Shown in pieces: positions 44,235 to 53,282 of a DNA stretch of 64,000 nucleotides. Origin of the DNA: JACJYM01 sp965230495 (lineage in GTDB: Bacteria > Bacteroidota > Bacteroidia > Chitinophagales > Saprospiraceae); assembly GCA_965230495.1 (NCBI GenBank), contig OZ246004.1, positions 3,472,001-3,536,000 on the forward strand, written 5' to 3'. The number at the start of each line of letters is the position of its first letter. Position 1 is the stretch's first letter. The notes under the pieces are model-generated. The model was given only the letters and a program-made list of their open reading frames with translations. It did not search any database and had not been told where the DNA came from. A program made the translations under genes and the position numbers.

Positions 44235-47200
44235 TTATTTCTGAATAATTAATCTTTTCGCAACCGAACCATTTTGACTTTGCATGACAACTATATATAC
44301 CCCATTGGCGTAATCTACAGTATTAATAGTTACTTCCTTTTCAATTGAATTTGAAAAGTGCACTTTTCCATCCAAACCGTATATTGTAAGTCGTGCGTCT
44401 TCTGTCTGATAAGATGATTTGATCATTACGTGGTTAGTGGCAGGATTAGGATGCATTACGAATTCCGATTTTAAGATATCTTCAGAACTACTTACATTCT
44501 GGATGTTAATATTAAAATTGGTTACAGGTATAAACCCTCCATTGCCATCAGAAACGGTAAAGCTGAAATAGTCTTGGGCATCCAGTTCAGTTGTGTTTGC
44601 CCAGTATTTAATCGTTCCATTATTTAGATCAGATTGTCTAAATTGTTCACCTACAAATATTCTATTGTTATTATGGTATAAATTTCCTTTTGTGGGAATT
44701 TTAGTCACTGTATATATTAATTCAAAGGCAGAATTATCAGCATCTTCACTTAACAGCTCACTTGAAGAGAAGAAGTAAGACTCATTATAAGAAACAGTAA
44801 TTTGATTATTATTAACTAAGTAAGGAGCGTTTAAAGCTACAGAGGAACATATTTCTAAGTCTACAGATTCAATTTTACCTCCTGAACCAGGGACCTTATC
44901 TTCGATTCTTAATATCCAATTACCTTGAATATTCTCTCCATTAAAATCTGAAAGATTACCGCTAGGTTGTAACGAATTTCCATCATCATAATTGCACTTA
45001 AAGAAAGTACCCTCATCATCAAAGGTTACGTTAATTGACTTCTGAACAGGACATTTTTGATCTACTAGAGTAACGCTAGTGGATAGAGGAGAGATTAACG
45101 ATATCACTAGATCGTTAACTCGTTCATGTTCACCAGTAAATGAAACGTTGATATCATCTAGAGGAACATTATCAGTAACAAGAATTGGAATGTCAACTGT
45201 GGGAATCCCGGAACCTGAAATATTTTTAGGTAAATTAATAGCTGAAGAAACACCACAAGACTGGACCAATGTACTTAAAGCTCTGGTCTCACTAAACTCT
45301 CCCTGACCGCATGAATTAATAGGAGCTATCCTATAATAATAGATCGAAGACTTTTCCAACGGTTGTGGTAAATTCAATTGTGTAAAAGAAGTATACTGTT
45401 CAAAGTAGAATTCCGAGTCAGGATCAAAAGAAGGACTGCTACAAATTTGGAAAAAATACTCTTGAGCATTAATACTTGCATTCCATTCAAATGGAGGTAA
45501 GGTAGATACACCTACAGATTCTGAATCAGGACTGACAATATTAAAATCAGAAAAATCGGTACCAATGGTTTTTACTTTTACATCTCTATAGAGGGTATCC
45601 TCATTTTCACTTATTATTCTTACTCTTATCTCATAGTCGTTGACGAGGTCCTTTTGTTCAAAATTTAGAGTTAAGGTCGTTTCTCCATTAGGACTTACCG
45701 AGCTTTCAGAAAATTCTGCATTTACTCCTGAAGGCAACTCAGGAACATCAAAAGACAAATCAGAATTAAATCCATTGATGGCTTCGGTTGTAAATGTATA
45801 GCTTGCTTCATTTGGTAAGCAAATGGTCTTGATATCGCAGATTGTAGAAACAAAAACAACTGGAGATTGAGGTTCTAATATTTTAAAGTCCCTATCAGAA
45901 ACATCAAAGTATATACTGTTTGAAGCTTTAATTAGGATTCTTCCCTTAGCAGTAGTCCAGTTTGGCAAAACAACTTTTTCCGCTCCATCATTGGGTGTAT
46001 TACAAGCCAACAATTCCAATCCGTCCATTTCTCTCTCTGGAACTAAAGCCCCATTATCTGAAAAATAAATATCTACAAACTCAGTATTGATCGGAGCTTG
46101 GTCTGTACCAGCTACATTCCACGTAACCTCTATTTCTTCACCTATAGGAAATTCTGCGATACTGTTTGGATAGGTAACCTCAAAAGGCTCGCCAGTATCA
46201 TGGGCATAAAAGCTTATGTTTTCCCATTCTGCATATCCACCTTCCGGATTATTATCTCTCACCACAAAATTGAAGTCCAGATCTCTGGTCTGATTAGGTA
46301 GAACTTCAGTTCTACTAATATTATTATTTAACAAAGTTATTTTACTTGGGAAAACCCTATAGTTATTACTTGAAGGTTGAAAAACCCTAAACAAGGGGGC
46401 ATTTCCAACAGGAGAACCTAAATTGACGATAGGACCTGTGTTAATTTGTTCCCAGGAATAAGTAAGATTATCTCCGTTTTCGTCCGTAGCAGAACCTACT
46501 AAATAGAAAGGTGTATGAGCGGGAATAAAGAAACCATCCTCGTAGTCTAAAGAAATATCAGGACTTACGTTATTTGTAGCTACTTTAGTCGCACAACCTG
46601 ATGCTCCTCCAGTTCTTAAATGACTCTCAATCTGTTCCAAAGAGATACTATGATAGAAGTCGTAATTAGTATTCTGAACATTATTTCCTCCACATAAGCC
46701 TGCATAGGACATGATAGTACTTCCACTTCCAGGTTCGACTCCAGTATTACTTTCATTACCACCACAATTATTAAAGGTATGTGATGCACTAAATTGATGT
46801 CCCATCTCGTGTGAAACAATGGAAACAGTAGTTGGTATCACATTATTATTCGCAAAGCAAGAACAACCACCTGCCTTTAAATTAGGATTACAAAGTGAGC
46901 CCAAAAAGGCAATTCCACCCACATCCGTACAACCCACAGTAAAAATATGTCCCAAGTCGTAATTGGAATGCCCTAAGGCTTGATCAACCGTTTGTGTATT
47001 AACTGAAATCAATGCTCCTCCAGTTCTGGAGATAGAACTTGGATATGGATCTGTGTCCGGGTCGATGTAAGTAATTAAATCATTGTCATCAATAAGAACA
47101 ATTCTAAAAGCCAATTCATTTTCGAATATCTGGTTTAATCTATTGACAGAGGTATTGATATCCGATAATGCTAACTCCACCGTTCCTCTTCTTTCTCCCC

Positions 47201-47804
47201 ATTCTCCAGTACATGCGATTGCTGTCTCATACTCGTGAATAGTTACATTGACTCCTCGTGAGCCATCTTTAATTATTGGTTTTTGTTCTAGTAGATGATC
47301 CGTCACCCCGCAAGTAGGATGATCATTAGTATTTTTCATAAAATCATCTACATAGTATACTATATAATTTTCGGTTTGACCTTTGACATAAGGATCAATG
47401 TATATCTCACCTTTTTCTGTTAGAATAGAAGCTCTAAATCCATAAGGACTTACATCAAATCTAACAATATCACCTGTTTCGTTTACTCCTTTATATGACC
47501 TTATATTCGGGTATTTGGCAGCTAGCTTTGGTCTCATCACCGGAGCCTCATAAACCGAAAAACTGCTGATCTTCCCATTAGCCATTGGAATTAGAATGTC
47601 TCCTTCTGCTTTGGTAGATATGTCGGTAAGAGATGCTTTAATATTGGTGAAATCCGATTGAAAAACTTTGTATTCTGCAGGAATAATCTCTCTTTCTTCT
47701 GCATTTCTCGAGGCTAGATTCTTGTCATTAATTTCTACCCAATTTTGAGCAAAAGAAACACTTGCAAACAAAAGTGTTATGATTAGAGAATATAATTTGG
47801 TCAT
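44235..47804 (-). CDS. Reprolysin-like zinc metalloprotease with P-domain, T9SS cargo
   Basis: A 1189-residue secreted protease. Signal peptide 1-20 (TLLFASVSFAQ). A propeptide (about 21-185) has P-T-C-G near residue 165, a possible cysteine switch. The catalytic domain holds HEMGHQFSASH (H332, E333, H336, H342) and the Met-turn S-T-I-M-S-Y-A-G, as in reprolysin-like families of Bacteroidota, where Ser commonly replaces the motif Gly. Ig/FN3-like domains follow, then a proprotein-convertase P-domain (VPLDDINVSFTGEHERVNDL, about 875-995), a cadherin-like domain and a type A T9SS sorting domain (FVMHPNPATNHVMIKSSYQ). Extracellular protein degradation is the likely role. Confidence 0.9.
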   Translation of the reverse strand: MTKLYSLIITLLFASVSFAQNWVEINDKNLASRNAEEREIIPAEYKVFQSDFTNIKASLTDISTKAEGDILIPMANGKISSFSVYEAPVMRPKLAAKYPNIRSYKGVNETGDIVRFDVSPYGFRASILTEKGEIYIDPYVKGQTENYIVYYVDDFMKNTNDHPTCGVTDHLLEQKPIIKDGSRGVNVTIHEYETAIACTGEWGERRGTVELALSDINTSVNRLNQIFENELAFRIVLIDDNDLITYIDPDTDPYPSSISRTGGALISVNTQTVDQALGHSNYDLGHIFTVGCTDVGGIAFLGSLCNPNLKAGGCSCFANNNVIPTTVSIVSHEMGHQFSASHTFNNCGGNESNTGVEPGSGSTIMSYAGLCGGNNVQNTNYDFYHSISLEQIESHLRTGGASGCATKVATNNVSPDISLDYEDGFFIPAHTPFYLVGSATDENGDNLTYSWEQINTGPIVNLGSPVGNAPLFRVFQPSSNNYRVFPSKITLLNNNISRTEVLPNQTRDLDFNFVVRDNNPEGGYAEWENISFYAHDTGEPFEVTYPNSIAEFPIGEEIEVTWNVAGTDQAPINTEFVDIYFSDNGALVPEREMDGLELLACNTPNDGAEKVVLPNWTTAKGRILIKASNSIYFDVSDRDFKILEPQSPVVFVSTICDIKTICLPNEASYTFTTEAINGFNSDLSFDVPELPSGVNAEFSESSVSPNGETTLTLNFEQKDLVNDYEIRVRIISENEDTLYRDVKVKTIGTDFSDFNIVSPDSESVGVSTLPPFEWNASINAQEYFFQICSSPSFDPDSEFYFEQYTSFTQLNLPQPLEKSSIYYYRIAPINSCGQGEFSETRALSTLVQSCGVSSAINLPKNISGSGIPTVDIPILVTDNVPLDDINVSFTGEHERVNDLVISLISPLSTSVTLVDQKCPVQKSINVTFDDEGTFFKCNYDDGNSLQPSGNLSDFNGENIQGNWILRIEDKVPGSGGKIESVDLEICSSVALNAPYLVNNNQITVSYNESYFFSSSELLSEDADNSAFELIYTVTKIPTKGNLYHNNNRIFVGEQFRQSDLNNGTIKYWANTTELDAQDYFSFTVSDGNGGFIPVTNFNINIQNVSSSEDILKSEFVMHPNPATNHVMIKSSYQTEDARLTIYGLDGKVHFSNSIEKEVTINTVDYANGVYIVVMQSQNGSVAKRLIIQK

Positions 47805-47838
47805 CGTATTATATTTATTGTTGTTATACCAAGATCGG

Positions 47839-47846
47839 CAAATATA
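47839..47846 (-). promoter_or_regulatory. -7 box (TATATTTG) of the reprolysin-like protease gene
   Basis: TAnnTTTG match 34 bases before the ATG at 47804. The remaining bases up to the tRNA promoter (47847-47986) show nothing else. Confidence 0.5.
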
Positions 47847-47986
47847 AGTATTGAACTAGTAGTTTAGTAAATTGTTGTTTCTTTTACTCTATAAAATCTA
47901 AGTTTTGTCGCTAAGAATTATATTGTTTTGAACATAGAACAAATAAATTTAGTTGGAATTTTATTAGCTATTATTCCTAATTAGCA

Positions 47987-47994
47987 TATATTTG
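47987..47994 (+). promoter_or_regulatory. -7 box (TATATTTG) of tRNA-Cys
   Basis: TAnnTTTG match 12 bases before the first base of the mature tRNA; no close -33 TTTG. Confidence 0.55.
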
Positions 47995-48006
47995 CAATCG
48001 CAAAAT

Positions 48007-48077
48007 GGTCGGGTGGCCGAGTGGCTAGGCAGAGGTCTGCAAAACCTCGTACACCGGTTCGAATCCGGTCTCGACCT
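48007..48077 (+). tRNA. trnC: tRNA-Cys (anticodon GCA)
   Basis: A 71-base cloverleaf. The acceptor stem is GGTCGGG against CTCGACC (one G-T pair) with discriminator T, as expected for cysteine tRNA. The anticodon stem is GAGGT/ACCTC around CTGCAAA (anticodon GCA), and the T arm is ACCGG-TTCGAAT-CCGGT. The CCA end is not encoded. It is a single-gene unit closed by a terminator. Confidence 0.97.
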
Positions 48078-48084
48078 CAAATTT

Positions 48085-48123
48085 AAAAGGCAATTAATTG
48101 TATATCAATTAGTTGCCTTTTTT
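48085..48123 (+). terminator. Intrinsic terminator of tRNA-Cys
   Basis: Nine-base outer stem (48085-48093 with 48113-48121), then a two-base mismatch and a five-base inner stem; followed by a long T-rich run. Confidence 0.85.
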
Positions 48124-48183
48124 GTTTTTTGACAGGTGTAGTTAGTTTTGTTGTATTTGCTGTAAATTCGTGCAAAAGAAGTA

Positions 48184-49755
48184 CTAGTCTATAAAAATCT
48201 GGCTTGCGATTCTTCCCTTTTGACTATTGACACTTAAAAAGTATACTCCCCGTGACAGATCAATGATAAAATCTTGATTACTCTTTTCTTTTGAATAATA
48301 CAATAGTTGACCAGATTGTCCATATACTTGTATATCGATGTCTATCTGAGTATCCATATTCACGGATATGATGTTTCCTCTTTGACTTATGCGATATATA
48401 CTGTTAGATATTTCATCATTTTGTGTAGAAGATACGAAGTCATCAATTTTTAGTCGATATAATTCTCTACCAACAGTGGAATCCAAGTTATATAAATAGT
48501 ACAGAAAACCATCTTGGATCCCTATTGGAATAACGGAATTAATTTCATTTGAACTCATTGAAAAGGAGTATGCTTCTCTCATGGTTCCATCTTCAAGATT
48601 TATAAGTTGAATAACAGGATCAAAAAGGTTTGACGTTCCGTCTACAATTACTCCATAATTTTGATAAGTGATCATATTAGAGTAGTAGTTTTCAATCTCT
48701 CCTAAATTGGTAAATTCACCAGTATTATCATCATAGTACATGATATAAAATGGTCCAAAAATACCGTGATCAGAAACAATGAAGGCAATTTTATTTTCAT
48801 ATTGAGCAAATTCTATAATTTCCCCTTGACCAGCGGTGTTATTGGTCCTTTCGTAAAATAATTGAGACTCTGAAGGGTTTCCATTGATCAAATAATAACC
48901 TTCACCACCAATCCAAGCAATATTCTTTTCTTCATCAAAGTCTATGGTTCTCCTAGATATTCTGTTTTCCCCGTTGATGGACAACCTTATTAAATCATTT
49001 TGATCTGATCTATATATATACATTCCTTCGTAGTCATCATCGTCATTTAATGAAAACATGATTCCGTTTTCTACTTGACCTAATCCATAACCATCTGTAT
49101 GGAATCCGGTTTCTTCCGTAACAGCAAGGAGTGTACTGCCCGATTCATTAATATAGTATAATTCAAACTCATAATCTCCATTCTTTTTTAGATAAGCCAC
49201 TCCGTCCAGATATTGACTATAATTGTAAGAAGCATCCAAATAAATAAAACTGAACCAGGCTCCCTCCATTACCAAGCTGTGTTCTCCACCGGTAGTTCTA
49301 TATGCACTACCAGCATATGTGTAATATAAAGCTCCATCTCGACCAATAATGAATCCTCTTGGATTGGAACTAGAACCATCTTCGACCTTAAACGCAATTT
49401 TAGTTCCTTCTTCGCTACCATCCGTTTCCCAAACGGCATATGAGTCAGGTGTATCTTTAGCTGAAAAATAGACTTTTCCGTTATAAGCTATATAACCAGA
49501 AGGGTTACTATCTTCACTTCCTTCTATTATATCTTTCAATATTGTAAATACGCCATTTTTAACCACGGCAGGCTCCCTACCTACATCTGTACCATCCAGA
49601 GAAAGAATAATACTCGTACCCACATAAGCAGATTCACTTGAATAAAAACTACTTTCAGCACCCTGATTATAATCTATAAATAATTCTGGTGTTTGAGAGT
49701 ACAGTGGAAAGGCCGTAGTAAAAATAAGGAAACCGATAAGAATGAATTTACGCAT
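48184..49755 (-). CDS. T9SS cargo protein of the DGTxxGT repeat type
   Basis: Function not recognised. 523 residues with a Sec signal peptide (MRKFILIGFLIFTTAFPLYS). The body is a series of strand repeats, some of the E-L-W-x-x-D-G-T-x-x-G-T form (AVWETDGSEEGTKIAF, LSLDGTDVGREPAVV), interspersed with N-G-K-V-Y-F-S-A-K-D, which together suggest a beta-propeller. The last 75 residues are a type A T9SS sorting domain (NSIYRISQRGNIISVNMD to the C-terminal I-F-I-D), so the protein should reach the cell surface or medium. Such repeats are abundant in marine Bacteroidota. Single gene. Confidence 0.85.
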   Translation of the reverse strand: MRKFILIGFLIFTTAFPLYSQTPELFIDYNQGAESSFYSSESAYVGTSIILSLDGTDVGREPAVVKNGVFTILKDIIEGSEDSNPSGYIAYNGKVYFSAKDTPDSYAVWETDGSEEGTKIAFKVEDGSSSNPRGFIIGRDGALYYTYAGSAYRTTGGEHSLVMEGAWFSFIYLDASYNYSQYLDGVAYLKKNGDYEFELYYINESGSTLLAVTEETGFHTDGYGLGQVENGIMFSLNDDDDYEGMYIYRSDQNDLIRLSINGENRISRRTIDFDEEKNIAWIGGEGYYLINGNPSESQLFYERTNNTAGQGEIIEFAQYENKIAFIVSDHGIFGPFYIMYYDDNTGEFTNLGEIENYYSNMITYQNYGVIVDGTSNLFDPVIQLINLEDGTMREAYSFSMSSNEINSVIPIGIQDGFLYYLYNLDSTVGRELYRLKIDDFVSSTQNDEISNSIYRISQRGNIISVNMDTQIDIDIQVYGQSGQLLYYSKEKSNQDFIIDLSRGVYFLSVNSQKGRIASQIFID

Positions 49756-49857
49756 AGTTTTTGATTGCTAAGGTATCATTTTATGTGTTATTTAAAAACT
49801 TGGATTTGAGTTTTATACATTTCTAAATAATGTATAATGGGGTAAGAGAAATGCTTT

Positions 49858-50616
49858 TTATCCAAAGACTTCAAATATTCTTAGTACCACTAAAATGACG
49901 ACTACTACCAATAGACGATAAGACCATAAGTTGGCATTTTCCCATTTAGCGGCAAAGTTGACCGCGGTGGCAGCTCCCAGTATCTGACCTGCAGCCATAA
50001 GAGAGCCTACTTTCCAGTCAACCAATCCGTTGAAATGAAAAATAGGAATAATAAGAACTGTAAACAATGCCACGACTACTAGTTTAATTGAGTTAGCCGA
50101 CATCATGTCATATTTAGCAAGAAGTACCAAAATAGCCAAGAATAAGACCCCCATACCCATTTGTATAAATCCTGCGTATACACCTAGTAGAAAACTTAAG
50201 GGATAAATATAAATAGGTAACGAAGTGACTTCAGAGGTGGGACGTATCCACCTTGAGGGTTTTATCAATATTACAATGAGGATAAAAAGCATCATGTATT
50301 TATATACCGTCTTAAAATGTTCATTGCTAATATTGACCGCTAGATAAACACCAAGAAAGGCACCTAGAATGGTAACAGTAATTAATAGATTACTTTTGCC
50401 AACATTAAAAAACCCTTTTTGCTTAAATTTTAAAATTCCGGTGATAGATTGGAATAGAACACCAATTCGATTGGTTCCGTTAGCTATATTAGGTGCTAAG
50501 CCTACCGCCTCGGTTAGGATACCAAGAGTAATAGCACTTCCGTTGCCGGCAAATGTATTGACAATACCGGCAAGAAACCCTCCTAATAACACTAAAATGA
50601 TCTCATAAATACCCAC
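49858..50616 (-). CDS. TauE/SafE-family sulphite/organosulphonate exporter-like permease
   Basis: A 252-residue inner-membrane protein with about 7-8 helices. The first half begins with the family block GGFLAGIVNTFAGNGSAITL and the second half has the matching FLLGVYAGFIQMGMGVLFLA, the two inverted repeats of TauE/SafE (DUF81). These proteins move sulphite, sulphoacetate, or other organic anions. It lies 2 bases after mce and is probably the last gene of a minus-strand unit with the M29 aminopeptidase and mce. Its substrate is not shown by context. Confidence 0.9.
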   Translation of the reverse strand: MGIYEIILVLLGGFLAGIVNTFAGNGSAITLGILTEAVGLAPNIANGTNRIGVLFQSITGILKFKQKGFFNVGKSNLLITVTILGAFLGVYLAVNISNEHFKTVYKYMMLFILIVILIKPSRWIRPTSEVTSLPIYIYPLSFLLGVYAGFIQMGMGVLFLAILVLLAKYDMMSANSIKLVVVALFTVLIIPIFHFNGLVDWKVGSLMAAGQILGAATAVNFAAKWENANLWSYRLLVVVVILVVLRIFEVFG

Positions 50617-50618
50617 AG

Positions 50619-51020
50619 CTATTCAATATCTTGGCATAATTCTATCAATACTCCATGAGTGTCTTTAGGATGAACAAAACAAACCCATTTATTGTCAGCT
50701 CCTTTTTTAGGCTCTTCATTGAGAATCCTAAATCCTTTAGAAGCAAGTCTTTTCATTTCTTTTCTAATATCCTTAACCTTAAACGCAATATGATGAATTC
50801 CCTCTCCCTTTTTTTCAATGTATTTTGATATTACTCCATCGACACTCGTTGAAGCTAAGAGTTCAATTTTATTTGGACCCACCTGAAAAAAAGAAGTGAT
50901 GACTTTTTCAGAAGTTACCTCCTCTCTTTTATATGGAGACTTTCCTAATAAAGCTTTATATACTTTTTCAGCTTTTTCTAAGTCCTTTACAGCGATACCA
51001 ATATGTTCTATTTTTTTCAT
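50619..51020 (-). CDS. mce: Methylmalonyl-CoA epimerase
   Basis: A 133-residue vicinal-oxygen-chelate enzyme that interconverts the 2R and 2S forms of methylmalonyl-CoA. Start IEHIGIAVKDLEKAEKVYKA carries the first metal His; further ligands are in KIELLAS, GIHHIAFKVKDI and GVLIELCQ (Glu). Length fits the family. It works with methylmalonyl-CoA mutase; the full mutase is not in this window, only the short mutase-like gene near 42 kb. It lies between the M29 aminopeptidase (97 bases upstream) and the TauE-like gene (2 bases downstream). Confidence 0.94.
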   Translation of the reverse strand: MKKIEHIGIAVKDLEKAEKVYKALLGKSPYKREEVTSEKVITSFFQVGPNKIELLASTSVDGVISKYIEKKGEGIHHIAFKVKDIRKEMKRLASKGFRILNEEPKKGADNKWVCFVHPKDTHGVLIELCQDIE

Positions 51021-51117
51021 CTCTTAATTTTATGTCTTTTAAAGGCCAGATGGAACTGATAAATATTCATACCCTTGAGTGCAAATAATTCTTTGCGTGC
51101 TTGTTTATTTTTATCTT

Positions 51118-52215
51118 TTAGATTAAAAATATACCGTTTTGATAGATTAACTCCCCGTCGGTGTATATCTCTCCACCGTCTTTCATATTTGAAATCATGT
51201 CCCAATGTATAGTGGATTTATTTTTTCCTCCTGTTTGAATATAGGATTGCCCTACGGCCATATGAATGGAGCCACCGATCTTTTCATCAAAAAGGATGTT
51301 TTTGGTTGCTTTTTGAATATTGTAATTGGTCCCGATAGCTACTTCACCAAATCGTCTAGCTCCATCTATGGAAAACACATTGTCAAGGATATCCTGACCT
51401 ACACTAGCTTCCCACTTTGTGACTTCTCCCTTTTCTACCCATAGGGTTATATCCTGTACATCTTGCCCCATAAATATGGCGGGATAGTCAAAGTGAACTA
51501 CACCGTTCACGCTGTCTTCGACCGGGCCAGTGAATACTTCTCCTGAGGGCATATTGGTTTTACCATCCGAGTTGATCCAGATTCTACCTTTTACCGAAAA
51601 TGTTATATCAGTCTTTTTGCTTTTGTATCTCACGAAATCGACGGAATTAAGATGATCAACTATGCGTTGCTGAGATTTTCCTAGAGCTATCCATGCCGCC
51701 CTTGGATCGTCTTCGAAAAGTTTACATGCTTTAAAAACAAATTCCTGGTATTCTTCTAAGCTCATATTGGCTTCCTGAGCGGAGGCTTGTGTAGGAAATT
51801 GACATAGACTTCTTTTCATTTCGCCAGAAGCGGTTCTTCGAAAATACATTTCATTGACAGACTTATTTGCCATTGATTTGATTTTCTCTTTTCTTCTATC
51901 AATATTTTGATTTTCCTTAAGGTTAAAGGGTGCTCGTATGACTAAATATGCATCATAGTTTTCCATTTTATACATAGAAAGTGGATTGACATAATTTAAT
52001 TGATCTTCATTAGCTTCTTCATAAAATATTCTATTTTGATCTGCAAAACTCATATTTATATCAATGTGTGCTCCGGCTTTTAATCCATAACGATATACTT
52101 CTTTAACTAAGGGTTCAGCTAGTATCGAAGTATTAATAAAAAGCTTATCATTAGGTTTTATAAATAGACAATAATCTATTAAAAGTTGAGCGTATTTCTT
52201 ATAAATATGAGACAT
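51118..52215 (-). CDS. M29-family aminopeptidase (AmpS/AmpT-like)
   Basis: A 365-residue cytoplasmic metallopeptidase that removes N-terminal residues. The family blocks are visible: MPSGEVFTGPVEDSVNG with the catalytic/metal Glu, RFGEVAIGTNYNI, the metal-ligand region GGSIHMAVGQSY and the C-terminal STIHWDMI with the metal His, followed by a D-G-E-L-I-Y-x-x-G motif. Length is typical (about 370-410). It leads a minus-strand run with mce and a TauE-like permease, and is divergent from the polyprenyl synthase. A co-regulatory link with mce is not evident. Confidence 0.92.
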   Translation of the reverse strand: MSHIYKKYAQLLIDYCLFIKPNDKLFINTSILAEPLVKEVYRYGLKAGAHIDINMSFADQNRIFYEEANEDQLNYVNPLSMYKMENYDAYLVIRAPFNLKENQNIDRRKEKIKSMANKSVNEMYFRRTASGEMKRSLCQFPTQASAQEANMSLEEYQEFVFKACKLFEDDPRAAWIALGKSQQRIVDHLNSVDFVRYKSKKTDITFSVKGRIWINSDGKTNMPSGEVFTGPVEDSVNGVVHFDYPAIFMGQDVQDITLWVEKGEVTKWEASVGQDILDNVFSIDGARRFGEVAIGTNYNIQKATKNILFDEKIGGSIHMAVGQSYIQTGGKNKSTIHWDMISNMKDGGEIYTDGELIYQNGIFLI

Positions 52216-52235
52216 AAAGTTGTTTTTTATGCCAA

Positions 52236-52243
52236 CAAAAATA
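52236..52243 (-). promoter_or_regulatory. -7 box (TATTTTTG) of the M29 aminopeptidase unit
   Basis: TAnnTTTG match 20 bases before the ATG at 52215. It lies close to the divergent promoter of the polyprenyl synthase gene. Confidence 0.5.
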
Positions 52244-52246
52244 ATA

Positions 52247-52276
52247 TTGTAAATCTATTTTACTTAGATACCTTTG
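52247..52276 (+). promoter_or_regulatory. Complete Bacteroidota-type promoter of the polyprenyl synthase gene
   Basis: -33 element TTG at 52247-52249 and -7 box TACCTTTG at 52269-52276 with a 19-base spacer, the best-formed promoter in the window; RNA start near 52283. Confidence 0.65.
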
Positions 52277-52297
52277 TAATAGAAATTAAATTATTGA

Positions 52298-53281
52298 ATG
52301 CAAGATATCATATCACCTTATAAAGAACTTATTGATAACTACATATCTAGATTAGAAATACCTAATGAACCCAAGAATTTATATGTACCTGTTAGATATG
52401 CTTTGGATAGTGGTGGTAAAAGGTTGCGTTCAGTATTAAGTTTAATAGCAGCAGATGTTTTTGTAAATGATTTGGATATTGTTGTTCCAGCAGCTTCAAT
52501 GCTTGAGATATTTCATAACTTTTCTTTGGTACATGACGATATTATGGATGCAGCACCTCTAAGACGAGGGGAGGAAAGTGTTTTTAAAAAATACGGAACT
52601 AATACAGGCATTTTGTCCGGAGATGTAATGTTGATTTATTGTTATAAATTGATACATGACAACTATGATGCGGAAACGGCATACAAAATATTGGGATGTT
52701 TCACTAAAATGAGTATTGAGTTATGTGAAGGGCAACAGATGGATATGGATTTTGAAGAAAGTAATAATGTGGAGATTGGAGATTATATTCAGATGATTAC
52801 TTACAAAACAGCGGTGTTGATAGCAGCTGCATTGAAAATAGGAGCGATTGCTGCCAAGGCTAGCGAAATGGCTCAACATCATTTATATCACTTTGGTATG
52901 AATATAGGTATAGCATTTCAAATCCAGGATGATATACTGGATGTCTATGGAGATCCTAAAGTAGGAAAGGTTAGGGCAGGTGATATAATCAATAACAAAA
53001 AGACATATCTTTATTTAAAATCACTCGAACTAGCCAATGATTCGCAACGAAAATTGTTGGAAAGGTTATTTGCAGAAAAAACGCTTGCGAATACAAAGGA
53101 AGATAAGATAGAGCAAGTCCTTCAAATTTATAACGACACGCACGTTAGAATTCATGCACAGGAGTTAATGAATACCTATAGAGATTTGGCATTTTCTCAC
53201 TTAGAAGCGATAAATATTGAAGAAAAATATAAATCATCTTTGAAAACTCTCGGTAATTATATTTTAGAAAGAAAATATTGA
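52298..53281 (+). CDS. Trans-polyprenyl diphosphate synthase
   Basis: A 327-residue isoprenyl chain-elongation enzyme. The first Asp-rich motif is LVHDDIMD (D80, D81, D84) and the second is FQIQDDILD (about 212). The conserved GGKRLR (39-44) binds IPP. Residues before the first Asp-rich motif are small-to-medium (MLEIFHNFSLVHDD), and chain length (geranylgeranyl to octaprenyl) cannot be given with confidence. Products would feed menaquinone side chains or carotenoids. With fni and mvaA 3-5 kb away it fits the isoprenoid route. The next gene begins one base after its stop. Confidence 0.93.
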   Translation: MQDIISPYKELIDNYISRLEIPNEPKNLYVPVRYALDSGGKRLRSVLSLIAADVFVNDLDIVVPAASMLEIFHNFSLVHDDIMDAAPLRRGEESVFKKYGTNTGILSGDVMLIYCYKLIHDNYDAETAYKILGCFTKMSIELCEGQQMDMDFEESNNVEIGDYIQMITYKTAVLIAAALKIGAIAAKASEMAQHHLYHFGMNIGIAFQIQDDILDVYGDPKVGKVRAGDIINNKKTYLYLKSLELANDSQRKLLERLFAEKTLANTKEDKIEQVLQIYNDTHVRIHAQELMNTYRDLAFSHLEAINIEEKYKSSLKTLGNYILERKY

Positions 53282-53282
53282 T

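Noticed and set aside
46777..46809. Ser in place of Gly in the HExxHxxSxxH of the reprolysin-like protease as a novelty
   Set aside because: The HEMGHQFSASH form is the usual one in this Bacteroidota peptidase family, so it is not odd.
51017..51205. 62-codon minus-strand frame between mce and the aminopeptidase
   Set aside because: It overlaps the C-terminal coding end of the aminopeptidase in another frame and reads as basic noise.
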